NCBI GenBank assembly: GCA_905397405.1
Contig: CAJPVJ010000211.1
Location: 1 to 31,995, forward strand
Reading direction: 5' to 3'
Origin: Oppiella nova
Taxonomy: Eukaryota > Arthropoda > Arachnida > Sarcoptiformes > Oppiidae
DNA: 31,995 nucleotides
Shown piece by piece: positions 17,001 through 28,348 of this stretch (the stretch's first letter is position 1; every line of letters starts with the position of its first letter). Below the pieces are notes generated by a model. That model saw nothing but the letters and a program-made list of their open reading frames with translations, ran no database searches and was not told where the DNA came from. Position numbers and translations under genes: made by a program.

Positions 17001-20000
17001 TTATGAGATCTTCGTTGGCATCAATAGATGTGGCGAAACATCGACTCATATCGAAACCACAGACTCGCTCTCCAGTGTCCGCTCGACGGCCCGCGAATTC
17101 AAACCCCAAAACACAATCTGTGAACAAACTCTCGGGACCTGACATTAGGCGACCTAAAGATGCAAACAAATTATAATTAAATATTTAATTAAAAACAATT
17201 ATCACAAGCATTGAATACCTGTGGCGAGCATAACATCCCTAAAATTAAGTCCAGAGCTATAGACCTGACAACTAATCTTATGTTTGCGTTCATTACATAA
17301 GTCATAGAATTCTTTGGTGGGAATTATATTCTTCGAGTCATACCATTGAAGGTTAGATATGTCTCTGTGTTGACCCACATTTAAGAAGTATTCATTGGTT
17401 TTGATTTTGTCATGATTTTTAGATAGAGTTAAGTGTCGATAGGTTCCGATCTTTCCGTTTCTCAACACATTTATCGCCAAATCATTTGTTAATATATCAG
17501 ACAATGGTTTTGTCGTGAAATCAACGGCAAGTTTGATGAGATTGCAGTCAAATATACAGCGGATTCTCTCCCCTCCCGGCTCTAAACGAAGACAATTAAT
17601 GAGACCAATGATGCCATTGATTGCGGAATCATTAGCGATGAGCCATATATTGTCATCAGTTTTGTTTTCACACATCTTCTCCTTAAGGCAATCCAACCAT
17701 TTCATGCAATTCATGTTAATGTCAATTATATTGTCTTTAAGCGGCAAAAGTGGTTTAAAGTCCACTTTTCTGAACAACACCGCAAGAGATCCAATTGAAT
17801 CACACTTTTGTCCGATCTCTTGGAAACCAATTTTCTTAGCTTTGGTCATGAAATCAAAGATACGTTTCTCTAACTCATGGTTCTCTAGATTCTTGTGTCC
17901 ATTCATTGCATTCAAAGCGAGTTCTGGCGCTGTATTTCTGTATCTGAAGACAGATAACAAAAACCCTTTGCTTATGATGTTGTCGTAAACTTCTTGTAAA
18001 TAAAGGTCGAGCTCTACATCTCTTAAGTCTGTGCTGTCATTCATAACAATGAGATCTGTTTGTGAAATGTCTGATGGAAATGAAGATGTCTTATGATTCC
18101 ATTCAATCAGTTTGAATGACTTGTTCTTATAGTCGTCTTTTATGCCTTCAGTAGATTTAACAGCAATAGTATAGTTGACATCAATTGGATAGATATGAGA
18201 AGTGGCCAAATGATTGTCCACTTCTTTAGCCATCAAACTATTTGTTAAATTAATTTCCAAAACTTTGATCTCTTTTTTGGGGACATTATTCTCGCTGACG
18301 ATATCGAGAAGAGAGCGAATCAAATGCTCGTTCTTCGAGACCTCATTTATTACATCTAAACTCATATCAAACTCTGGTTGCATCTGGAGGTCAGTTAGCA
18401 TTTTGGTGATCGACATCTTATCAAAATTGTGATTTTCTTCGTTCAATGACTTCAGCAGTTTGTCTAATGTCTTAAGCATTATCTCATTATCCTTGATGTC
18501 TTTCAAGCGACTTTCAATCTCTTCAGATGAAAGTTTTGTACTGTTTTCATTCACCTTTCCTTTAATATCCAAGACTTCCAGTGCTTTCTGTGCAACATTT
18601 GAACATACCTTCAAAATAAAACAATTGTAAATTACGTATAATTAAATTGCAGTTAATTTTCAATATTCAAGCAAACCTTTAAGTAGTCAAAGAGATATTC
18701 TCTATCCGTCTCTTCCATGCAATTCTCGTTTACATTAGCAATGAATTGATAGGATTCTAGCTTCAAGTCCTGGACATTAGTTTTACGAGGGATGGGAAGA
18801 GCCATCAGATCTTCAATCTCTACACCATTTGTAACAATCATTCGTGACTTCATATCGACATGAAATGGAAGAATGGATTTATAGACATGAAAGCGACTGC
18901 CAATCACTCCTTCCAAGTATTTATTGTTATCCAATTCAAGTATGTTTTCGAGATCTTTATCAAAGTCTTCGCTTTTAGGCTCTCTATTGACCACATCATT
19001 GATAGCCTTTTCCTCGTCAAAAGCCTTATCTTCATTGATCACCACTTTGTTATGAATTACCGATTCATATAATACTTTGGGATCACATTTCAGACGCTTA
19101 ACCATAACTGGGACCATAAGTCGTCTGAAAGGCATGGCCACTGCCATCGTCTGAAATAATGTGTCCATAAATGTAATCCAATTTCCGTCCCATTCAACAC
19201 TCCCTCTGATTGTATCAAAGTTATCAGTCTTAATGTGCTTAAGACCTCTAAATTTAGGTCCGTAATCATAACCAACTGCTCTCAAGTCTTTATAAATATC
19301 ATTAGTTGTAAGTGTTATCTCTTTTTCAAAGGACATATCGTTGCTTAACTCGTGAGCAATGTCTTGATTGCATAGAAACTCTTCATCGGGACAATGAATT
19401 TTACCCAAACAACAGGTGTTGTTATTTTCCATTATAAGAAAGTCGCCTAAAATATAGTTAAAATAAATTTTAATGAATTTTATAATTGATTCCCTGATAT
19501 TAATTACCTGTTTGTTCAAAAAGTTTCACCTTAAGTCGGGTGACATCAGTATCGGAAAGAAATACCGGTCGCCGGAACTGTATGTCTTCGAAGACGACGG
19601 GTATTTGATTCCAGACGCGACCCTTCATAGCAGCCAAATGTCTCCACGCGAGCATCAGATACCCGGTCGCCGGGAACAGTATATTACCGTCGATGCGGTG
19701 ATCCGGGAGAAACACTTTGAACTGACGCGAGAGATTGATTGTCTCAGTCATGTCGGCGGCCGTGCCTTTGAAGTGAAAGTCCGGATATTTGCGGACAAAA
19801 TAGCTCTTCTCGTGGTCCCAACGCATCAGTGAACTGACGGATTGAGTACTTCTAGCAACAGGCCATTGGACTTTGGGGTATAGTTCCTCGATGGAAGGGT
19901 TTAGGCCTAATTCATACAGCTTTGCTATGGATCCTAAGAAGTTGTCTAAATTAGTGTCATTTGAATCCTTTTTAATTAATGACAGATAAGTGGACGACCC

Positions 20001-23000
20001 CAAGGACTGGGATATGATTTTGGCGAACAGAGCGTGAGGTCCGATCTCAACCACAATAGCGTTGTCTGGGATTTGATGTATTTTGTTGTGGAAATAGACG
20101 GGACTAATGAGGTTATGGACGAAATACTCGGCCGAAGCATATCTCAGCTCTTCCTTCACATCTGATTCCAGAATCGCTGTTGAGATCCACTTCTTAGACC
20201 GAAGTCGAGGATTAGGTACATATTTCTTAATCTCGTCCGTCATCTTCTTAGCCGACGACTGCAGGTATTGGCTGTGATATGGGATGTCTTGACTGTCGAG
20301 TTCGCGTACAAACAGACCTTTCTTTTTGAGAGAATCAACCAATTCTTTCATTTCTTTATAGAGACCTGAGTTTTAAATAGATTTTCAGATATTTCGCAAC
20401 ACATCCAACCAATCAATACCTGAAAAGACAATCGTCTCCTTCGAGTTATTGCAGACAACGCTCACGTTTTTGGGACATATTTTCTTAGCCTCAGTCCACG
20501 ACATGGCGACGACAGCCATCAGTCCTTTCGGTATTTTCTTGTCATTTTCAGTGACGGCTCCCCTGATGTATGTAATAAAAAGGGCTTCTTTTGTGGTGAG
20601 ACAGCCGTCAGCGTAAGCACAGCCTATCTCTCCAAACGAGTGGCCGATAATACCGTCGGGTATTATGTCGAGTGCTTTCATGACATCAAAGAGTGCTATT
20701 TCGAGAGCAGTTGTCGCACAGAATTTGTTGGTCATCGACGACATGGACTTCTTATCGTCAGATAATAAGAGGTGTTTTAAATCAATGCCAAAGCATTTGA
20801 GTATTTCATGGCATTCTTCAATCTTATCGGCGAATATCTTGATTGGCATCAAAGCCTTAGCCATACCAACCCACTGTCCTCCCAGACCGGGGAATAGGAA
20901 CCAAAGTGGTCTCACATTCTTCTCCATATTCAATGCCGATTGTCTGCTATATTTGTACTCTAATTGGTTGTCTGCAGACATCATTTTCTTTATAATCAAT
21001 GAGCCTAACATTCAATATATTAATTACCGTAAATAATTAATAAACACTAAGAAATAATGCAATAAACATGTACTAAGAATCACACCTCTATATGGAAATC
21101 CAGCGGAATTTAATGAGGGCTTAGTTTTCATGGTATCGGCAATCAGTGCCAGAAAATCACGAGTAATTTTGTGCGGGTTTTGTTCAATGAAGTCAAACAT
21201 TTTGTTCAGCGATTCTTGAGTTCGGCTGCAAATGTTGACAATTCTGGGGATAGTGTCGGCAATCTTAAGGCTGTCCGCATCGGTCAGCTTATAGTTGGGT
21301 TCAAGCAAAGTGTGTGCGTTCACACCTCCCACTCCAAAGTTGTTCACTCCAGCGATACCTAAATCATTAAATTCAAGAATTAGTTTTCAATTATTCAACA
21401 ATTATTGGACAATATTTATGAGGCCATACATACCCGGAGTATATTTCAAGTTCTCAGTGACGGGAACCAGTGGCGGACACATGTCTGCGATCGTGGACTT
21501 GATTTTCTTGAGATGAAGATTCCTCGGAATGCATTCATTTTCAAAAGCAATCATAACTTTGGCCACTGAACAGACACCAGAGGCGCCCTCAGTGTGTCCT
21601 ATATTACTCTTGAGGAGACCGATGGGTAGAGTTCCCAAACGGTTCGGTAGTTTGCAGTAAGAGTTATAAATAGCTTTGGCTTCCTGTGGGTCTCCCGCCT
21701 AACACACAGTCAATGAAACAGTGATTAGTATTTGAGTGACAAATGTATGGCTAGTATAGCGATAATAGTAATAATAATACTTTAGTTCCCGTGGCGTGGG
21801 CTTCAAAATAGTTGACTTCAAGCGGATCCACATTCGCCTCTTTGTATGTCTTAATCATCAGCTCTTCCTGTCCTTCAGAAGAGGGGAAAAACATTCCCAT
21901 AGTTTTGTTGCCATCGATGTTGACTCCACTGTTCAAAACTGTGGCGTAAATGCGTTTTGCATTGTCTTTGCGCTGAAGGAAAAGACAGGCGACGGTCTCT
22001 CCCCTCACGAACCCATCGGCCGATTCGTCCCATACTTTGGGAATGCCGTCAAAACTGTTGAGTCGAGTGGTTTGGAAGATATGGTTTGTGAAGGGCTGCA
22101 GATTGATCTGAGATCCGCCTACTATTGCATTATCGCACTTACCTTTCAATACAAAGCAAACAATGGATTAATGAATGAATGAAATTGTCTTCAAATGTCT
22201 GAACAGTGTTTGTATACCGAGACGCAAGTCATTGATGGCCAGATTGAATGCCACTAAACTGGATGAACAGGCCGTGTCCGTCACCATTGAGGGCCCCTTG
22301 AAGTCAAAGACAAACGATATTCTGTTGGCGTAAAGACACTTCGAGTTTCCCGGAACCCATAGCAGGGTCTCTGTCATCGAGTTCTGGGAGTCGGGCTGTA
22401 CTTCCTCTGGGATTCCGTCCGGCATTCCGAACGTCGAGTAACCGATATATACACCCGTTTGCGACCCCCGGAGGGTTTGCGGGTTTATACCTATCCATAC
22501 AATAAGTCTCATTATAATAACTTATCGTTTATATTATATTATATCAATAAATACCCGCATCAATGATAGCTTCATATGTGGTCTCCAATAGGATCCTGGA
22601 GTGGGGGTCTATAGTATCACCCATTGTGGGCATTATGCCGAAGAAGTTTCCATCAAATTTGTCCACTTCTTTCACTTTTCCCATACGATTGTTCATTGCA
22701 TACAAATCTACAAATTATTAACATTGATTATTCAATTTACTGTATATTATCTATAAAATAATTTCCGTCAATATGTTTAAGTCAATAAAAATAGTATAAA
22801 AGTAAATAACAAGTTCTTAATTTACTGTTAAATAAAAATTAATTTTAAAAAATTCAAATTGTGATTTACATATTTTTAATACAGCTTTTATAAATCTAAC
22901 ATACTGTATTAATAATCATTTTTATGCTGTTGATGACTTGAGTTAATAGCTTTTAGAAAAAACTAGAAAGCTAATACTTTTTAAATTAATTAATTAATTA

Positions 23001-23242
23001 TACTGTAATTTTATTCTCACTTTAAAGTATAGTTATTAAGTTATTAATACTATTTTAAAGATAAACCACAGACCTGTAGGCCATCGACGGTTGTCATCCG
23101 TAATCATATCGACTCCATTGTACAGATTGTGTGCGAATTCATCGGTGGAATCAGACTCAGGGAACCGACCACTCATTCCACTGATCACTATATCCTCGCT
23201 CATTATCTTTGGTAATGAAACTGTTTTGGACATCTTATTCAC
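14049..23242 (-). CDS. FASN: Animal type I fatty acid synthase, 14 exons
   Basis: Builds saturated acyl chains from acetyl- and malonyl-CoA in the cytosol. Exons on the minus strand: 23242-23074, 22707-22555, 22490-22218, 22142-21781, 21698-21434, 21358-21086, 21004-20420, 20365-19508, 19446-18677, 18608-17219, 17153-16899, 16837-15370, 15304-14234, 14162-14049. All phases agree once the duplication at 16331-16585 is counted once, giving about 2,625 residues. Domain order: ketosynthase (DTACSSS, EAHATGTK, SNIGHTEG); malonyl/acetyl transferase (GHSFGEIG, later PYHSQY); dehydratase (DHRIDGNILFP, DTLFQ); a divergent methyltransferase-like/structural region in exon 10; enoyl reductase (SSGLNFRDVMLATG, HSGAGGVGQAA); ketoreductase (ITGGLGGFGLE, SNYGFAN); acyl carrier (GMESMFAVEL, Ser for phosphopantetheine); thioesterase-like. 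The thioesterase nucleophile motif reads GHFYG with Phe for Ser, and the usual late His is not visible. The start may be ATG 23242 or 23233. Confidence 0.95.
16331..16585 (-). repeat. 127-bp exact tandem duplication inside FAS exon 12
   Basis: 16331-16457 equals 16459-16585, with one extra base between. The 128-bp offset is not a multiple of three and throws the enoyl-reductase part of FAS out of frame. Removing one copy makes exon 12 1,340 bases long with phases matching both neighbours. Confidence 0.95.
22708..23073 (-). other. First intron of the FAS gene
   Basis: AT-rich, 366 bases, donor GTCTGT and acceptor TAG. Nothing else seen. Confidence 0.75.
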
Positions 23243-25573
23243 AAATATGACACTATCTTACTCTCCAATTGTGTTCAAAAAGTAAAATAGTAAATGAAAT
23301 AAACTTTGCTAAAATTATTGCAACTATTATCCACTTATTTTAGGAATAGAGTAGAAAATGGATTATTTTTAAAAATCAAAACTTCATCTCCTTTTATAGG
23401 TAACCCTCCCATCAATTTATAAATTGGTCACTAATTACTTATTTTTATAAGGGTATGTACTATATATACCAAGTTGAGTTCAATAATATTTTATTGTACT
23501 CAACAAAACACATTGTTTTATGTAATGGAAAAGTTTGTATCTTTAATATTACGTCCGAAAATTTTAAATAGCAAATCATTTGTTTATCATTTAATGTAAC
23601 CACAGAATTGTTTGAAGTTTTCGTTTTAAAGTGTTATTTACTTATAGCTTAATGGATAAGATGCACGAAATTGTATTTTTATTTATCCTTGATTTTTTAA
23701 AGTCAACATTTTAATTTAATTTACACTTTCCATACCAATAAATTTATATACAAACTATAATTATAATGTCATTTATATGTAAAATTCATAAATCAATTTT
23801 GATTTCATTTTGTTTTAAAAAAAATATTCCTATTCTTTGCGTTACTATTAATTGAAAAAAATAAATCTGGAAATTTTTGGGAATATACGCCATTTATAAT
23901 TTACAAAAGTAAACAAATAAATTTTATAATTATTTATAATAAATTTGTTTATTATAATGGAAAATTCATTAATATTTTATAGAAAAGCTAATTATATTGT
24001 TTTAAATCTTATTTTATTAGGTTTTTCATTTACCAGTAAGGTTGTTTTACGTAAGTATCTGTATATATTGACTTATTATACAAAATTAAACTAACTTTAT
24101 CTTATCTAAATCTGTTAATTATCTACTCTGTAATATATTCAACAACAGCAAAATTAATTTTTATTTAAATTCATTCATATTTTTATGATAGATTTACAAG
24201 TTAGTAATGCTTGGTCATTTAAACGTATACATTTCAAAGTATTAAGTTCAAGATTTTCGCCCAAAATTATTATACCTGTCCTTCAATTACTGAACTACTG
24301 TTTACATTCAGTATATTTAAATTGGTTACTCCGTAATATTAAACTTATTGGATGAATGATTTTAGAAAAGTTATTCATAGAAATATTAATATTATAACCA
24401 TAATTATACTGTAATACCGAAAGTGAAATTGACATTCAGTGCAAAATATAAGTTCAAAAATCAATTGCTTTGTGTTTAAATAGAGTTTAAACTTTAAAGA
24501 ATCGCTGCAAAGATCTCAAACATTAAGCACTTATAATGCACTCAAACATCAGTTCATTTGAGAGCACGAAATGATTTGATGAACATTTCACTCCCAAACA
24601 GTCATTCATTGAAATCATTTATTTTAATTTGTATTGAAAGTCAATTGTTGTTGACATTCAAATTCACGCCTCATTTACAAAGTTTAAGATACTTTTAATT
24701 CATTCAACTTTCACCGTCAATAGAGTCCATGATATCCAGCATTAAATAAGTTATTTTGAAACACCTTTCGTAACACTGAACTATTCATAATTGATTATTT
24801 CAAGTGAAAGGATGTGCCGGGTCATTATGAAGGGCATTGCAATGTCATTGTTTCTATCATTAATCGGTTTTATGGGTCACTAAGAAATGGTAAATTGAAG
24901 TTCACTTTCATTCATTCACTTCGTTTGAAGTCATGTCTCAATCGCTCCTTTTGTTCAACACTTTTGTTCATCACTTTATTTATAATATAAATATTATTTA
25001 CAAAGTATTGAAAATTGAGTATTTATTTTCTATAAATAAACTGTTATTTGTTTCACTATTTGTTACATTGCAATAAGCTTTCAAATATTATGTTTAAATT
25101 CATTAATATAATTAATTGTATAGTATTTTTAGAAATTGATTTTATGTATAGTATTAAAAATGAGAGGATAATACTATAGTATAGTAGTACAATAGTATAG
25201 TACAATAGTATAGTACAATAGTATAGTACAATAGTATAGTATAGTACTATAGTACAATAGTATTACATAATATAATTATACTATATGTTTATTTTAAAAA
25301 GTTTATATTACCCAATATTTATAAATAGTCTGACGCTAATTTTTGTTGTTGAAATATTTTATAGGATAATGTAATGCATTTAAATCATTTAAATCACAAT
25401 GTATATACCTGTATGCATTTTTGTCAAAAAATAAAAGCAATCAAATCCATAAAAATAATTTATTATAGTTTGATGCAAATGCAGATAAAACAATAACCGG
25501 TAACATTTAGTACCAGATACGGTAATATGTATGGGGCTATATTTAATTATAACCTGAGGCATTTACGAAAATG
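23243..25573. other. AT-rich region upstream of FAS and of the RING gene
   Basis: About 2.3 kb between divergent genes. No coding stretch recognised. Part of the region 24480-24960 is less AT-rich and full of short cattca/tttgaa motifs, including a near palindrome around gtcaattgttgttgac; it could be regulatory. A 13-bp minisatellite lies at 25186-25263. Confidence 0.5.
25186..25263 (+). repeat. 13-bp minisatellite, six units
   Basis: Unit agtacaatagtat, units 1-4 and 6 exact and unit 5 degenerate. Flanks carry more partial, partly self-complementary copies. Confidence 0.9.
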
Positions 25574-25648
25574 AGGTCAATTCCCACGTGAGTAACCCTT
25601 TGATGACCTAGATAAGACACGGGTGACCCACTTAAGTGCCTATAAAAG
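25574..25648 (+). promoter_or_regulatory. Compact TATA promoter of the RING gene
   Basis: TATAAAAG at 25641-25648, about 200 bases before the start codon. Directly upstream sit AGGTCA (25574-25579), an E-box CACGTG (25585-25590), TGACCT (25604-25609), TGACCC (25624-25629) and the perfect palindrome CACTTAAGTG (25629-25638). The first, third and fourth look like nuclear-receptor half sites, the last like an NK-type homeobox site. The block is much less AT-rich than its surroundings. Binding is inferred from motif only. Confidence 0.5.
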
Positions 25649-25846
25649 TGATTTTCAAGAAACCTTTTGTTAAATTGTGGTATAATTTAAACGACTATAA
25701 CGTTCAAACGATAACTCATTGGATATTATTATTTGAGAACTTCTCATTGAGAAGATATTATTTTTTAAAAATTGGATCCAAAATACTCCGAAGATATTAT
25801 TAAAAATAATTGTCTCATAATAACCAAAAAGAAGAAACAGAAGAAA

Positions 25847-26329
25847 ATGGGAGATATTTGTAAAAATCAAGCAAAAGATGAAATAAGTAATGGAAACACG
25901 AATGCGGACAATGAAGTCAAGAGTTGTCCCATTTGTTTGTGTGATATGTCCAACAAATCCATAACGGATCCATGTCTTCATGAATTTTGCTTTGAATGTC
26001 TTCAACAGTGGTCTCAAACTCATAATCGATGTCCAATTTGTCGACAGAACTATGAATATATAATTCATAACATATGGTCAGAAGGAGTCTATGAGAGGAC
26101 TGCAGTTCCCAATCGTATGAATTCCAATGGACTTGAAAATCAAATAAGGATTCGTTTGAATGGATTATCTGCTGAACTCATGAATAGTTCCAACGATTCC
26201 GATTCGGACACAGATTGTGATGAAAATGTAATCATTGAACACTTCATACCAGACGTCCATTTTGAAGATTATGAAGATATGATAAACAATGATATAATCG
26301 ATATAATCATGGATTCTGTCGGAGAATGA
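25847..26329 (+). CDS. Short TOPORS-like RING finger protein
   Basis: 160 residues from ATG 25847; the open frame extends 25 codons further up to a TTG, but no ATG lies there. C3HC4 RING with Cys27, Cys30, Cys43, His45, Cys48, Cys51, Cys62 and Cys65. The block CLHEFCFECLQQWS and the following YEYIIHNIWSE resemble the RING and the segment after it in TOPORS, a RING-type ubiquitin and SUMO ligase of about 1,000 residues. The SUMO-related and Arg/Ser-rich parts of TOPORS are absent; instead an acidic tail (DSDSDTDCDE and onward) ends the protein. Likely an E3 ubiquitin ligase, possibly nuclear; substrate unknown. Poly(A) signal at 26361-26366. Confidence 0.75.
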   Translation: MGDICKNQAKDEISNGNTNADNEVKSCPICLCDMSNKSITDPCLHEFCFECLQQWSQTHNRCPICRQNYEYIIHNIWSEGVYERTAVPNRMNSNGLENQIRIRLNGLSAELMNSSNDSDSDTDCDENVIIEHFIPDVHFEDYEDMINNDIIDIIMDSVGE

Positions 26330-26360
26330 AGAACATTGACAATTGAAATGAAATTTTGTA

Positions 26361-26366
26361 AATAAA
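26361..26366 (+). terminator. Poly(A) signal of the RING gene
   Basis: AATAAA about 31 bases after the stop codon. Confidence 0.6.
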
Positions 26367-26420
26367 TTAATGTTATAAATAAGATTGTCTATTTATTTCA
26401 TTTATAATGTAAAACTTTAC

Positions 26421-26559
26421 ATATCTGAGAAAGCAATACAAATTGGGGCTCACAAAAATGCTTAATTTTATATTTCAAATTGGCATGTAAGCAATATTGA
26501 GATATAAAATTAAAGCATTCTTGCGAGCGAGCCTTAATTTGTTTTGCTTTCTCAGATAT
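26421..26559. repeat. Imperfect inverted repeat (MITE-like hairpin)
   Basis: Arms of about 58-63 bases (roughly 26421-26478 and 26497-26559) are near reverse complements, both beginning atatctgagaaagca when read inward; differences include a GCGAGCGAG insertion in the right arm. The loop is about 18 bases. No coding content. It lies between the RING and F-box genes. It could be a small non-autonomous transposon or a transcribed hairpin; the stem is long for an animal microRNA precursor. Confidence 0.8.
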
Positions 26560-26697
26560 ATTTTAATATTTATTGGAGTATTTGATATATAAATATTATT
26601 TGTACTGTGTTATAATAATCACGATCATTCAATAAAGACTTAAATTGAAAAATACAAACAAATCATTTGATTGAAGAAATCAATAATATTTGCCAAA

Positions 26698-28212
26698 ATG
26701 GTGTTCACAGAGAAACCAAGAACTTTGAATGACTTTATTTTAGAGAATATTATATCAAAGTTATCACTACAAGAGAAATGCACATTAAGTCGTGTATCAA
26801 AACAATTCAAAAGTATTGTCGACAAACAATTATCATCCATTGAGAGCTTAACTCTAGCGTTGACTACAAAAGGGGTTAAAATGAATGTCATAGAAGGAAA
26901 GCCGTTTGATATAATTATTAACTTAAATCCCAGTGAACGTCAAAATTCAAACACACAATTAAATTACGCATTTTTAACAAAGTTACAACATTTGAAAAAA
27001 GTTACCTTAAAGGCTATTTGCGTCGACAAACAATTATTTGAGAGGATTATTGACATATTCCCAAAAATTAAAATCTGGCTAATATTAGAGAATTGCCTCA
27101 ATTATCGTTCAGTTTATTTTGATGAGGAAATTAAGACAATTGAGACATTATTATATAATGTGTATGAGCTTCATATGTACAACCTACACCATATTTCATT
27201 GGAAAGTATTGCCAAAACAAGACTTTTAATGTCATCAGCACTAAAGTCAGTGGTGTTTCACGATTGTCCCCAAATAAGTCCACAAATTGTCCTCAATTTA
27301 CCAAAAAGTATTAATGCTTTTAAATTCACTAATGATATGAATGCAGTTTTAACAAACGCCAAAATTAATCAAATCTTGTGTCAAATTGGTTCGCAATTAG
27401 TTCATCTCTATATAACAGTCAATGATAAAGATAATTGTCAACAAGTATTTGATATGATTTGCCAAAGATGTCCATTGCTTGCAATTTTTTGCATTTCTTG
27501 TGATCACTTAACATCAATTAAAGCAATTGATTGGTTGGAAAGGTTACAAGAATTACAAATTCAGTTAAAGAGCAATCATTTCCGTAAATTGTGTTCAACT
27601 GATTACACAAATCGTAATCTCAGAAAGTTGTCTCTCATGGGATCCATCCATTTAGGGGTCCATTCACTTCATGTGTTTCTTATAAATTTTCCAAATCTTA
27701 TACAACTCTATATCACAGGTCTGAGAGTGATATGTGATACCAGTTGTGAACCAAATTGTGTCACTTGTTATCAAAAAGCTTTAAATTCATATTCAAAATT
27801 TTTGAGCGCTTGGAGTCTCAAGAAAATAGTTATACATTTTGGAAATTACGAGGATTGGGAACACAAAAAGATTATTATAATGGCAATATTCAATGATTAT
27901 ATTAAATCTGGACATTCATATCGTTTAAATATTGGTTTTGCAAATGAGAGCATTTGTTTGGATTATATTATTGATTTAATCCTAATCACACAACTTAAAG
28001 GCAAAATGATTGCGTTTAAAGTCAATGATTTCTATTCAGATGTAATGAGTTATGGAAACATATTTGGCGACAATTCCCGCATATATGACAAGAATTGCGG
28101 CAAAAGTATGCGATTGAAGCAGTTTATTGAGATTAAAAGGACACGGCCTCAGTATATTGCAATCCACTTTCATTCAAAATCAAGTAAACCACCGGCTATT
28201 TTATATTTATAA
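26698..28212 (+). CDS. F-box/leucine-rich-repeat-like protein
   Basis: 504 residues, single exon, from ATG 26698 in a good context (gccaaaATGG). Residues about 10-45 (LNDFILENIISKLSLQEKC followed by LSRVSKQF) match an F-box helix pattern, which docks to Skp1 in SCF ubiquitin ligases. The rest shows irregular repeats of the LxxLxLxxC/N type (for example LQELQIQL, LRKLSLMG, LIQLYITGL), as in LRR substrate-binding domains. Substrate unknown. Together with the RING gene about 370 bases upstream, two likely ubiquitin-ligase components lie in the same orientation, but each has its own poly(A) signal. Confidence 0.65.
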   Translation: MVFTEKPRTLNDFILENIISKLSLQEKCTLSRVSKQFKSIVDKQLSSIESLTLALTTKGVKMNVIEGKPFDIIINLNPSERQNSNTQLNYAFLTKLQHLKKVTLKAICVDKQLFERIIDIFPKIKIWLILENCLNYRSVYFDEEIKTIETLLYNVYELHMYNLHHISLESIAKTRLLMSSALKSVVFHDCPQISPQIVLNLPKSINAFKFTNDMNAVLTNAKINQILCQIGSQLVHLYITVNDKDNCQQVFDMICQRCPLLAIFCISCDHLTSIKAIDWLERLQELQIQLKSNHFRKLCSTDYTNRNLRKLSLMGSIHLGVHSLHVFLINFPNLIQLYITGLRVICDTSCEPNCVTCYQKALNSYSKFLSAWSLKKIVIHFGNYEDWEHKKIIIMAIFNDYIKSGHSYRLNIGFANESICLDYIIDLILITQLKGKMIAFKVNDFYSDVMSYGNIFGDNSRIYDKNCGKSMRLKQFIEIKRTRPQYIAIHFHSKSSKPPAILYL

Positions 28213-28213
28213 T

Positions 28214-28226
28214 TTTATTTAATAAA
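28214..28226. terminator. Back-to-back poly(A) signals of two convergent genes
   Basis: AATAAA on the minus strand at 28219-28214 (for the membrane protein gene, 130 bases after its stop) and on the plus strand at 28221-28226 (F-box gene, 9 bases after its stop). Confidence 0.5.
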
Positions 28227-28348
28227 CTCAAAATCTAAAATCAAATATTTTCATTTATAAATCTTAAATACAAAATATAAGACAACAAAAATATTACAAT
28301 TTTAAAATAATATACAAGTATTTGAAATGAGAGGCATGTCTGATGTGT

